Shown in pieces: positions 46,860-54,835 of a stretch of 64,000 nt of DNA (position 1 is its first letter; each line of letters starts with the position of its first letter). The stretch covers positions 558,001 through 622,000 of the forward strand of contig NZ_QLMJ01000002.1 of assembly GCF_003259845.1 (NCBI RefSeq), in the 5' to 3' direction. A program made the translations under genes and the position numbers. Under the pieces are notes generated by a model. The model was not told where the DNA came from, did no database searches, and saw only the letters and a program-made list of their open reading frames with translations. This stretch comes from Actinoplanes lutulentus. GTDB taxonomy: Bacteria; Actinomycetota; Actinomycetes; Mycobacteriales; Micromonosporaceae.

Positions 46860-47955
46860 CCAGAATCCTGACAAGAATCTCGTCGTCACCGCGCCCGGCA
46901 CGGTGGAGATCGCCGAGGTGGCGAGCGAACCGGTACCGGAGGGCGGCTTCCGGGCCCGGACGCTGTTCAGCGGCATCTCGGCCGGCACCGAACTGACCTT
47001 TCTGAAAGGCACCAACCCCGCGCTGCACGCCGGTTTCGACACCGCGCTCGGACTCTTCGGCGCGCCACCCGAGCAGGCCTATCCGGTGAACCGGCTGGGC
47101 TACATGGAGGTGGCCCGGGTCGAGGACAGCCGCACGCCGGCCTACCGCGACGGGACCGTGGTGGCGATGACCTACGGCCATCGCACCGGGTACACCGGGC
47201 ATCCGCTGCGCGACCGGGTCGTGGTGCTGCCGGACGGCCTGGACCCGCTGCTCGGCATCTACGCCGCGCACATGGGCCCGATCTGCGCGAACGGTCTGCT
47301 GCACGCGGCCGCTGACCGATTCGGCCCATCGGTGCGCTCGCTCGGTGACGGGGTGCTGGGCGCCCGGGTCGCGGTCGTCGGCGCCGGTGTCGTCGGTGTG
47401 CTGACCGCGCTGCTCGCCCGCGCGCACGGCGCCGCCTCGGTGGTGGTCCTGGATCCGACCCCGGCGCGGCGCGCGGTCGCCGAGGCCCTGGGCCTGGCGA
47501 CGCTGGACAGCTCGGCGGACGCGGACGACCCGGCGGTGATCCTGAAGACCCTCTGGCGGCACGCCGACGGCGACCGCGGCGCCGACGTGGTCTTCCAGTG
47601 TCGTGGGCAGGCGGCAGCGCTGCACCTCGCGTTGCGGCTGCTCCGCCCGCAGGCGACGGTGATCGACCTGGCTTTCTATCCGGGCGGCGCGGACGAGGTC
47701 CGGCTCGGCGAGGAATTCCACCACAACGGGCTGGGTGTCCGCTGTGCGCAGATCGGCAGGGTTCCGCGCGGATTGGCGCACTCCTGGGATCGGGAACGGC
47801 TCTCCGCCGCCACCCTCGATCTTCTTCGGTCCGACGGTGACGCGATCCGGAAACACCTGGTCACCGCCGTGGTGCCGTTCGCCGAAGGTCCGGAAGTGCT
47901 CACCGAACTGGCCGGGCGCAAGCGTCAGGAGACGCAGGTGGTGCTCTCGTTCTGA
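46852..47955 (+). CDS. Zinc-type alcohol dehydrogenase-like (MDR) oxidoreductase
   Basis: A 367-residue medium-chain dehydrogenase. The Rossmann loop VAVVGAGVVGVLTALLARAHGA is in the middle, preceded by SGISAGTELTFLKG and followed by VDVVFQCRGQ-type and FYPGGADEVRLGEEF blocks. The catalytic-zinc ligand pattern of classical alcohol dehydrogenases is not clear, so it may be a zinc-independent form. Proteins of this branch resemble the bacteriochlorophyllide-type and sugar dehydrogenases. The GTG start overlaps the Gfo/Idh gene, and the pair likely act in one pathway, perhaps oxidation then reduction of a sugar or cyclitol. Confidence 0.82.
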   Translation: MPDQNPDKNLVVTAPGTVEIAEVASEPVPEGGFRARTLFSGISAGTELTFLKGTNPALHAGFDTALGLFGAPPEQAYPVNRLGYMEVARVEDSRTPAYRDGTVVAMTYGHRTGYTGHPLRDRVVVLPDGLDPLLGIYAAHMGPICANGLLHAAADRFGPSVRSLGDGVLGARVAVVGAGVVGVLTALLARAHGAASVVVLDPTPARRAVAEALGLATLDSSADADDPAVILKTLWRHADGDRGADVVFQCRGQAAALHLALRLLRPQATVIDLAFYPGGADEVRLGEEFHHNGLGVRCAQIGRVPRGLAHSWDRERLSAATLDLLRSDGDAIRKHLVTAVVPFAEGPEVLTELAGRKRQETQVVLSF

Positions 47956-48012
47956 GCAACGGGCGGAGGTCCGTGGCCTGAGACCGGGGAAAATAAAGTA
48001 CCGTTGCCCGCC

Positions 48013-50304
48013 ATGGGTGTGTCGCAGCGGTTCAAGAACCGTTTCCGAAAGTTTCTGCAGCGTCCGGGTACGACGGTGGACCTGGGGCCGTTGTCGAAGC
48101 GGCTCGGTGCGATCGAAGCGCGTGAGGAAGCGCTGAAAGAGCTGGATGACGCGGCGCTGACCGAGGCCGCGCGGGAGGCGACCGATTACGTCGAGCTCTG
48201 CGCGATCGGCCGTGAGGCGTCCCGCCGCGCCATCAGCCAGAGGCCGTACGACGTTCAGCTCCTCGGCGCCATGGCGCTGCTCGACGGCCGGGTCGTCGAG
48301 ATGGCCACCGGTGAGGGCAAGACGCTCACCGCGACACTCGCCGCGTACGGCCACACGCGTCTCGGGCACGGCCCGGTGCACGTGCTGACCGTCAACGACT
48401 ACCTCGCCAAGCGTGACGCCACCTGGATGGAGCCGATCTACGAGCTCCTCGGGCTCAACGTCGCCTGGGTGACCGAGGCGATGACGCCGGAGGAGCGCCG
48501 CGAGGCGTACCTCGCCGACGTCACCTACGTCTCGGTCAGCGAAGCCGGCTTCGACTACCTGCGCGACCAGCTGGTCACCGACGTGGCCGACCGGGTGCAG
48601 CGCGAGCTGGCGACCGGCATCGTCGACGAGGCCGACTCGATCCTGATCGACGAGGCCCGGGTGCCGATGGTGCTCGCCGGTAGCGTCGCGACCGAGAGCG
48701 ACCCGGTGCACGAGGCCGCCACGCTGGTGCGTGAGCTGCGCAAGGACAAGCACTACGAGGTGGCCGAGGACGGCCGCAGCGTCGCGTTCACCGACGACGG
48801 CCTCAAGCACCTGGAGTCCGAGCTCGGCGACGTCGACCTGTACGCCGACGAGCAGGTCGCCCACCTCTCCGCGCTCAACGTGGCGCTGCACGCGCACGCC
48901 CTGCTGCGCCGCGACGTCGACTACATCGTCCGCAACGGCAGCGTCGAGCTGATCGACGAGATGCGCGGCCGGGTCGCTCAGCGCCGCCGCTGGCCGGACG
49001 GCCTCCAGGCGGCCGTCGAGGCGAAAGAGGGCCTGTCCGCGACCGCCGAGGGCGAGGTTCTGGACACCATCACGGTGCAGGCCTTCATCGCGCTCTACAA
49101 GACGGTCTGCGGCATGACCGCGACCGCGGTGCACGTCGGCGAGCAGCTGCGCGAGTACTTCAAGCTCGAGGTGGCGGTGATCCCGCCGAACACCCCGAAC
49201 ATCCGCGAGGACGACCCGGACCGGATCTACTCGGCGCACGACATGCGCGACGAGGCCCTGGTCGAGGAGATCAAGCTGGCCCACGAGAAGGGCCGGCCGG
49301 TACTGATCGGCACCCTCGACGTGAAGGCCTCCGAGCGGCTCGCCCAGCAGCTGGCCGACGCCGGCGTGCCGAGCAGCGTGCTGAACGCGAAGAACGACGC
49401 CGAGGAAGCCGCGATCATCGCGGAGGCCGGCGCGCTCGGCGCGGTCACCGTCTCCACCCAGATGGCCGGTCGTGGTGTCGACATCCGCCTCGGCGGCAGC
49501 GACGAGGCGGACCGTGAGCGGGTGGTCGAGCTCGGTGGTCTCTACGTGATCGGCTCCGGCCGGCACGACAGCCGCCGCGTCGACGACCAGCTCCGTGGCC
49601 GGGCCGGCCGGCAGGGCGACCCGGGCGCCTCGGTCTTCTTCGTGAGCCTCGAGGACGAGCTGGTCTTCCGGCACGCCGGCGACATCCTGCCCGCCTCGCC
49701 GCGGATGGACATGGACGGCGTGGTGCACGACCCGCAGGTGGACTACGCGGTCGAGCACGCCCAGCGGGTCGCCGAGGGTGTGAACTACGAGATCCACCGC
49801 AACACCTGGCGGTACAGCGTCGTGATCGAGCAGCAGCGTCTGCTGCTGGCCGAGCGTCGTGAGCGGCTGCTCACCTCCGAGGTCGCCGCGATCATGCTGC
49901 TGGAGCGGACGCCGGAGAAGGCCAAGGAGATCGACGAGGACGTCCTCTCCGACGCGGCCCGGGCGATCGCTCTCTTCCACCTGGACCGGCTCTGGGTGGA
50001 CCACCTGGCGTTCCTCTCCGAGGTTCGCGAGGGTGTGCACCTGCGGGCGCTCGGCAAGCTGGACCCGCTGGACGAGTTCCACCGGGCCGCCGTGCCGGCC
50101 TTCCAGGAGTTGCTCACCAAGGTCGAGTCGCGGACCATCGAGACGTTCGACGAGGTCGACCTGACCGACGGCTGGCAGCCCGAGCGCGCCGAGATCGTCC
50201 GGCCCAGCGCCACGTGGACGTACCTCGTGCACGACAACCCGTTCGGCTCCGAGCTGGACCGGCTGATCGCGGCCGTCGGCCGCCGCCTCACCTCCGGCGG
50301 CTGA
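48013..50304 (+). CDS. secA2: Accessory protein translocase ATPase SecA2
   Basis: A 763-residue SecA, clearly shorter than housekeeping SecA (about 900). Walker A (ATGEGKT, 98-104) and the DEAD-like IVDEADSILIDEAR are intact, as are the QMAGRGVDIRLGG and GRAGRQGDPGASVFFVSLEDE blocks. It lacks the C-terminal zinc-binding CxC tail that contacts SecB. The actinobacterial SecA2 exports a small subset of proteins, some without signal peptides. No SecY2 or SecA1 is adjacent. The ATG at 48013 was chosen; a TTG three codons upstream is possible. Its targets could include the giant surface protein 14 kb away, but there is no direct evidence. Confidence 0.93.
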   Translation: MGVSQRFKNRFRKFLQRPGTTVDLGPLSKRLGAIEAREEALKELDDAALTEAAREATDYVELCAIGREASRRAISQRPYDVQLLGAMALLDGRVVEMATGEGKTLTATLAAYGHTRLGHGPVHVLTVNDYLAKRDATWMEPIYELLGLNVAWVTEAMTPEERREAYLADVTYVSVSEAGFDYLRDQLVTDVADRVQRELATGIVDEADSILIDEARVPMVLAGSVATESDPVHEAATLVRELRKDKHYEVAEDGRSVAFTDDGLKHLESELGDVDLYADEQVAHLSALNVALHAHALLRRDVDYIVRNGSVELIDEMRGRVAQRRRWPDGLQAAVEAKEGLSATAEGEVLDTITVQAFIALYKTVCGMTATAVHVGEQLREYFKLEVAVIPPNTPNIREDDPDRIYSAHDMRDEALVEEIKLAHEKGRPVLIGTLDVKASERLAQQLADAGVPSSVLNAKNDAEEAAIIAEAGALGAVTVSTQMAGRGVDIRLGGSDEADRERVVELGGLYVIGSGRHDSRRVDDQLRGRAGRQGDPGASVFFVSLEDELVFRHAGDILPASPRMDMDGVVHDPQVDYAVEHAQRVAEGVNYEIHRNTWRYSVVIEQQRLLLAERRERLLTSEVAAIMLLERTPEKAKEIDEDVLSDAARAIALFHLDRLWVDHLAFLSEVREGVHLRALGKLDPLDEFHRAAVPAFQELLTKVESRTIETFDEVDLTDGWQPERAEIVRPSATWTYLVHDNPFGSELDRLIAAVGRRLTSGG

Positions 50305-50328
50305 TCCGCGGCTGTCCGTGGCTGTTCC

Positions 50329-50370
50329 GAAGGGCTTTCTCCCGACTGGGAGAAAGCCCTTCTGCGTTTG
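50329..50370 (+). terminator. Rho-independent terminator after secA2
   Basis: Perfect 15-base stem GAAGGGCTTTCTCCC / GGGAGAAAGCCCTTC with a four-base loop (GACT), then TGCGTTTGTTCC. It begins 24 bases after the secA2 stop. Confidence 0.92.
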
Positions 50371-50571
50371 TTCCGTTCGGCAATCTTTAATGAGGCTGAC
50401 AGAAACCGTTCCCGGAATACGTTTCGGAGACGATGAACAATGTGGAACGTCTTTCCCACACTGTGGTTGGCGACTTGACCCGTGAACGTGCGGGCAGGAA
50501 ATATCGTCCCCGCTTTACGCACAGTGATCGGTTGTATTCGCTTGCCGCAACAAATTCTGGGGGCCATATCA

Positions 50572-51114
50572 ATGCCGGGCAGCGCATTGTCGCCGCGTGC
50601 CGATCGCCGTTCTGCCGGACCGGGCCGTGGATCCGCCCGTCGTACCGCCGAGCCTGCGCTCACCGTGACCTTGGCCATTCCGCTCACCGGGGACGCCGTT
50701 TCGCCGCAGGCACACAAACTGCTCACCGCGGTCCGTGAGCTGGTGGAGCTGAGCCGCGGCACGGTCACCGTGGAACCGGCCGTGCCCGCCGATCAGCCTC
50801 TCGCCGAGGGGCCTGAGGTGCGTCTGCTCACCGGGTCCCGGCAGGCGCTGCTGGACGGTGAGGCGCTGCCGCTCACCCGGCTCGAGTTCGACCTGATGCT
50901 GTACCTCGCCGAGCGGCCCCGCCGGGTCTTCTCCCGGGCGCAGCTGCTCGCCGCCGTCTGGGGGTACGAGAGGGCCGGAGAGCGCACCGTGGACGTGCAC
51001 GTACGCCGGCTGCGCCTCAAGCTCGGCGCGAGCGTACCGGCGATCACGACGGTGTACGGGGTCGGTTACCGGCTGGCCGACGACGCCCGCATCGAGATCA
51101 TGCCGCACGACTGA
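50572..51114 (+). CDS. OmpR-type winged-helix DNA-binding protein without receiver domain
   Basis: A 180-residue protein. The C-terminal half (about 85-175) is a clear OmpR/PhoB winged helix: [31 protein letters not shown], the recognition helix [14 protein letters not shown] and the wing ending TVYGVGYRL. There is no phospho-receiver domain; instead the N-terminal part ([23 protein letters not shown]) is a short alpha/beta region, so control must be by another means. The ATG at 50572 has a GGGGG motif at good spacing; longer versions exist in frame. No kinase gene is nearby. Confidence 0.85.
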   Translation: MPGSALSPRADRRSAGPGRGSARRTAEPALTVTLAIPLTGDAVSPQAHKLLTAVRELVELSRGTVTVEPAVPADQPLAEGPEVRLLTGSRQALLDGEALPLTRLEFDLMLYLAERPRRVFSRAQLLAAVWGYERAGERTVDVHVRRLRLKLGASVPAITTVYGVGYRLADDARIEIMPHD

Positions 51115-51166
51115 CGGGTGATCACGCGCTTTCGCCAAGCTTGCCGCGAGCGAGGATCATGGACGA

Positions 51167-51796
51167 ATGCGCGTCGTTCCCGTCACTTTCGAGAACCTGG
51201 TCGAGGGTCTCGCTGACCAGATCACGAGTCGGGAATCCGACAGCCGGGTGCGGGTGGCCGTCGACGGCCCCGGCGCCGCCGATCCGGCGCGTCTCGCCGA
51301 CGCCCTGGTCGGCCCGCTGCGGCTCCGCGGCCGCCCGGCCGTCCGGGTGGACACCGGCGACTTCCTGCGGCCCGCGTCGCTGCGTCTGGAGTTCGGACGG
51401 ACCAATCCGGACTCGTTCTACGCCGGCTGGTTCGACGAGGCCGGCCTGACGAGAGAAGTCCTGGTCCCGGCCGGTGCGGACGGCTCCGGCCGGATCGTGA
51501 CCCGGCTCTGGGACGCGAGCACCGACCGGGCCGCGCGCCAGGCGTACCAGGAGCTGGCCGGCACCGCGATCGTGCTGGTCAGCGGCCCTCTGCTGCTCGG
51601 ATCCGGCCTGCCGTTCGACTTCTCCGTCCATCTTGAGCTCTCGCCGGCCGCCCTGGAGCGCCGCACCGCCGAGGAGCAGCGCTGGACCCTGCCGGCCCTG
51701 CACCGGTACACCGCCGAGGTCGCCCCGGAGACGTTTGCCGACGTCGTCGTACGCCTCGACGACCCCCGCCGTCCCGCCCTCGTGATCGAGAGGTGA
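51167..51796 (+). CDS. Uridine kinase-like protein with a degenerate P-loop
   Basis: A 209-residue protein with the layout of actinobacterial uridine kinase-like proteins: the first strand and loop VRVAVDGPGAADPARLADAL, then the FYAGWFDEAGL block, and the ERRTAEEQRW segment. The loop should read GxxxxGK(S/T) but here is GPGAADPAR (34-42), lacking the lysine that binds phosphate, so ATP hydrolysis is doubtful. It may be a pseudoenzyme that binds nucleotide or partner proteins, or a decayed kinase. A hairpin follows the stop. Confidence 0.75.
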   Translation: MRVVPVTFENLVEGLADQITSRESDSRVRVAVDGPGAADPARLADALVGPLRLRGRPAVRVDTGDFLRPASLRLEFGRTNPDSFYAGWFDEAGLTREVLVPAGADGSGRIVTRLWDASTDRAARQAYQELAGTAIVLVSGPLLLGSGLPFDFSVHLELSPAALERRTAEEQRWTLPALHRYTAEVAPETFADVVVRLDDPRRPALVIER

Positions 51797-51798
51797 GT

Positions 51799-51823
51799 CT
51801 CGGCACAAGACCCGTGTGCCGAG
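51799..51823. terminator. Hairpin after the kinase-like gene
   Basis: Perfect nine-base stem CTCGGCACA / TGTGCCGAG with a seven-base loop, three bases after the stop at 51796. There is no U-tract, so I call it a probable terminator only. Confidence 0.45.
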
Positions 51824-51995
51824 TCCGTGGCGGATTCAACCACTGACAGTTATGCTCCGGTTACTTTTTCGCGGGGCTCCCGTTTGGGATCTCCGGCGGT
51901 GGGTATCGTCCGGCTCCACCGAGCCGGTCCGCGGGACGAGGATGACCTGCGGTAGATACCACCGGCTGGGGCTGAATGAAGGGCAGGGGGACTGC

Positions 51996-52418
51996 ATGCT
52001 CGTCAACGGAGCGATTGTTGCGGGTAAGGGCGCTGGCTCGGTGAAGACGCGTTCGTCCGAGGAGACCGAGCAGATCCGGGTGATCCTGCGCAGCCGGTTC
52101 GACGAACTCAATGCCGAGTACGAGGAAGCCGCGGCGCAGAACCATCGACTCCGCCTTGTGGAGATCGGTGACGCGGCCGGCGACGACCAGGCCGACAGTG
52201 GATCCAAGACGGCCGAGCGCGACGCGGCCAGTTCGCTGCTGCGCACCCTGCTGGAGCGGCGGACGCAGGCGGAGCACGCCCTGCAGCGGCTGGACGCCGG
52301 CAGTTACGGCAACTGTGAGGGCTGTTCCCACCCGATCCCGGTGGAGCGGCTCGAGGTCTTCCCGTCCGCGACCACGTGCGTGAATTGCAAGGCGGTGCGC
52401 GAGCGCCGGGCGAGCTGA
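51996..52418 (+). CDS. DksA/TraR-family zinc-finger protein
   Basis: A 140-residue protein with a helical hairpin (about 20-95, rich in Glu/Arg coiled coil) and a C4 zinc finger at C107, C110, C128 and C131 (CEGCSHPIPVERLEV ... CVNCK). This is the DksA/TraR pattern; in the family the coiled coil reaches into the RNA polymerase secondary channel. Whether this copy acts on polymerase is not known; the acidic tip residues expected in DksA are not obvious. The ATG at 51996 with AGGGGG upstream is chosen; longer frames lack a site. It precedes the repeat-peptide gene but a hairpin lies between. Confidence 0.85.
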   Translation: MLVNGAIVAGKGAGSVKTRSSEETEQIRVILRSRFDELNAEYEEAAAQNHRLRLVEIGDAAGDDQADSGSKTAERDAASSLLRTLLERRTQAEHALQRLDAGSYGNCEGCSHPIPVERLEVFPSATTCVNCKAVRERRAS

Positions 52419-52543
52419 CGTTTTTCCGGGGGCCCGGCTGAGGCCGGTTGGTACCCGGAAAACAACGACCACCTATTTCGAAAATCGTCATTGCCGCGCC
52501 GAAATGGGCACTCGTCAATGAGATCGTCGTCACCCCGGCGGCT

Positions 52544-52563
52544 GTCGAAGTATTTACTTCGAC
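52544..52563. terminator. Palindromic hairpin upstream of the repeat-peptide gene
   Basis: GTCGAAGT and ACTTCGAC flank ATTT, giving a perfect eight-base stem with a four-base loop, extended by weaker pairs to about 52540-52567 and followed by TCGTTTCATTTC. It could end the DksA-like transcript or serve as an operator for the next unit. Confidence 0.45.
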
Positions 52564-52661
52564 GGCCGTCGTTTCATTTCAGGAGCCACCTCCGGGCGGG
52601 ATTAGACCTGATCATCGCGGGTATGCCGCTGATCGGTCATATCTGGCATAAGGAGCGAATC

Positions 52662-52919
52662 ATGGCACTCAGCGATCAAGAGATCATCAGCTCGGACCCG
52701 GACGGCCTCGCCGGCGAAGGCCCGGCGGACGGCGGTGCCAACCCGACCGGCCGCGACGGCGGTGCGGACGGTGGCGCGGGCGAGGGCCCGGCCGACGGCG
52801 GCGCCGACCCGGCCGGGCATGACGGCGGCGCGGACGGCGGCGCCTCGGGCGAGGGCCCGGCCGACGGGGGAGCGAACCCCAGCGGGCGGGACGGCGGCGC
52901 CGACGGCAGCGCCTCTTGA
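52662..52919 (+). CDS. Gly/Asp-rich repeat peptide, putative substrate of the downstream hydroxylase
   Basis: An 85-residue peptide with AAGGAG before the ATG. An 18-residue leader-like part (MALSDQEIISSDPDGLAG) is followed by three repeats of 22-23 residues, each beginning EGPADGGA and holding (N/D)P(T/A/S)G-X-DGGADG. X is Arg31, His53 and Arg76. It has no cysteine, membrane segment or signal peptide. Its stop codon overlaps the start of the JmjC-type hydroxylase by one base (TGATG), so the two are coupled. A repetitive peptide next to one modifying enzyme is the layout of a RiPP precursor, with X the natural candidate for hydroxylation. This is inference; the repeats themselves are plain in the sequence. 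Confidence 0.72.
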   Translation: MALSDQEIISSDPDGLAGEGPADGGANPTGRDGGADGGAGEGPADGGADPAGHDGGADGGASGEGPADGGANPSGRDGGADGSAS

Positions 52920-54139
52920 TGACCGCACTCTCCCGGGTCGTCGCCCTGGACGGCGACACGTTCGCCGGCGCCGTCTGGGGCCGTGAGCCACTGCTGTCCC
53001 GGGCCGCCGACCTCGGCGGCCCGGGCGGTTTCACCGGTCTGCTCGGCCCGGCGGACGTCGACGAGCTGCTCAGCCGGCGCGGGCTGCGTACCCCGTTCCT
53101 GCGGGTGGCGCGCCAGGGGGAGGTGCTGCCGGCGAGCCGGTTCACCGGAGGCGGCGGCGCGGGCGCGGAGATCACCGACCAGGTCCGCGACGAGGACGTC
53201 ATGCGTCTGTACGCGGATGGCGCCACCCTGGTGCTCCAAGGATTGCACCGGCTCTGGCCGCCGCTGATCGCCTTCGCCGGTGAGCTCGGCGCCGAACTGA
53301 ACCGCCCGGTGCAGGTCAACGCGTACCTGACGCCGCCGGCCAGCCAGGGATTCCATACCCACTACGACACCCACGACGTCTTCGTCCTCCAGGTGGACGG
53401 CGTCAAACGCTGGTGCGTGCACCCGCCGGTGCTGGCCGACCCGCTGGAGAAGCAGCCGTGGGGCGGCCGCGCCGACGAGGTGGCCGCGACCGCGCAGGGC
53501 GAACCGGCCCTCGACGTGGTGCTCGAACCCGGTGACGCGCTCTACCTGCCGCGCGGCTGGCTGCACTCGGCGCGCGCCCTGGGCGGCCGGTCACTGCATC
53601 TCACCGCCGGGATCCGCGGCCTGACCCGGTACGCCCTGGTCGAGGAACTCCTGACCCTGGCCGCCGCCGATCCCACGCTGCGCACCACCCTGCCGTACGG
53701 CCTGGACGTTGCCGACCCGGACGCGATCGAACCGGAGCTGGCGGCCACTGTCGCCGCCCTGCGCGACTGGCTGAGCTCGGCGGACCCGGCCGCGCTGGCC
53801 GGGCGGCTCCGCGACCGGGTCTGGCCGGCCGCCCGCCCGGCGCCGATCAGCCCGCTGGCGCAGCTGGACTTCGCCGACGCCCTCGCCGGCTCCGATGAGA
53901 TCATCGTCCGGCCCGGCCTGCGATGGCGGCTGGCGTCCGTCCCGGACGACCGGGTGGAGCTGCGGGTTCCCGGCCGGGAGCTGACGTTCCCGGCATCGTG
54001 CGAGCCGGCCGTCCGGGCCGCTCTGGACGGAACCCCGCACGCGGTGGCCGGCCTGCCCCTGCGCGAGGCAGCCGACCGCCTGGTCCTGGCCCGCCGGCTG
54101 CTGAAAGAGGCGCTGGTGGTCCCGGCAGGCTCAGGCTGA
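52919..54139 (+). CDS. JmjC/cupin-type 2-oxoglutarate Fe(II) dioxygenase (ribosomal oxygenase-like)
   Basis: A 406-residue protein of the YcfD/MINA53/NO66 ribosomal-oxygenase type. The iron site is complete: H148-Y-D150 within HTHYDTHDVFVLQVDG, and H216 in LPRGWLHSA; the lysine of GVKRW (about 163) would hold 2-oxoglutarate. The C-terminal 150 residues match the helical/winged-helix part of the family. Known members hydroxylate Arg of ribosomal protein L16 or His of L27a and L8. Here it is coupled (TGATG) to a repeat peptide with Arg, His and Arg at equivalent positions, so a peptide rather than a ribosomal target is likely. The ATG at 52919 is used; a TTG precedes it. It converges on the gene at 54131 with a nine-base overlap. 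Confidence 0.85.
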   Translation: MTALSRVVALDGDTFAGAVWGREPLLSRAADLGGPGGFTGLLGPADVDELLSRRGLRTPFLRVARQGEVLPASRFTGGGGAGAEITDQVRDEDVMRLYADGATLVLQGLHRLWPPLIAFAGELGAELNRPVQVNAYLTPPASQGFHTHYDTHDVFVLQVDGVKRWCVHPPVLADPLEKQPWGGRADEVAATAQGEPALDVVLEPGDALYLPRGWLHSARALGGRSLHLTAGIRGLTRYALVEELLTLAAADPTLRTTLPYGLDVADPDAIEPELAATVAALRDWLSSADPAALAGRLRDRVWPAARPAPISPLAQLDFADALAGSDEIIVRPGLRWRLASVPDDRVELRVPGRELTFPASCEPAVRAALDGTPHAVAGLPLREAADRLVLARRLLKEALVVPAGSG

Positions 54140-54835
54140 CTGGGCGAACTGGACCGCCGTGAACAGCAGGCCGGCGGTCACCAGCCCGGTCGTCAGCACC
54201 GTCGCCACCGCGGCCGTGTCCAGGCCGACGCCGCGGCGATCGGCCACCAGTTTCGCGGTGACCACGGCCAGCACCGGGCAGGCGAGCAGCACCAGCAGCG
54301 CCACCACCGGCGCGGCCTGGTGCCAGTCCCCGCCCGCGGCCTCGCCGGTCTGCCGCAGAGCGGTGTTCCCGATGACGCCGAGCACCCCGCCCGCGAACCC
54401 GAGGATGCCGAAGAGCACCGTGGTCCCGAAGGTGAGCGGCCGGGCCGGCGGCGTGTACTTCACCCGGGTCTCCACCTCGTCCAGGTAATCCTGGGCGCCG
54501 CGTTCGGAGCGCTGGCGCGGGATGCTGGCCGGCGGCAGGGTCCGCCCGAACCGTTCCGCGGCCGGGCCGACCCGGTGCACGAACTCCGACCAGAGGCCGG
54601 CCGCCCGCGCGTCGACGGTCTCCAGGTCACGTTGCGCCTCGCGGACGGCGTGCCGCGCTACGCGTACCTCGTCCTCCGCTTCCTTGACCGAGTCGGAGGC
54701 CGCGGTGGCGCGCTCGGCGTGCCACCGCTCGGCCTCCTCGCGCAGCGCCGCGGCGCGCTGGTCCAGCGTGGTGAGACGACGCAGGACGGTACGGTAGTCG
54801 GCCCGCTCGAAGTCGGACGGCTGCAATTCGCTCAT
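54131..54835 (-). CDS. Coiled-coil membrane protein of the FtsK-like operon
   Basis: A 234-residue protein. Residues about 1-85 are a long charged helix (coiled coil), followed by a linker, then three hydrophobic segments at about 135-158, 170-193 and 205-228. Its start overlaps the stop of the EccC-like ATPase by four bases, so it is coupled. No known domain. Its place after a cytoplasmic ATPase with no membrane segment suggests it is the membrane anchor or channel part of that system. Confidence 0.72.
   Translation of the reverse strand: MSELQPSDFERADYRTVLRRLTTLDQRAAALREEAERWHAERATAASDSVKEAEDEVRVARHAVREAQRDLETVDARAAGLWSEFVHRVGPAAERFGRTLPPASIPRQRSERGAQDYLDEVETRVKYTPPARPLTFGTTVLFGILGFAGGVLGVIGNTALRQTGEAAGGDWHQAAPVVALLVLLACPVLAVVTAKLVADRRGVGLDTAAVATVLTTGLVTAGLLFTAVQFAQSA

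Noticed and set aside
46825..50232. A long minus-strand frame over SecA2 and the MDR dehydrogenase
   Set aside because: Antisense to two genes with clear motifs; a frame without stops is common at this GC content.
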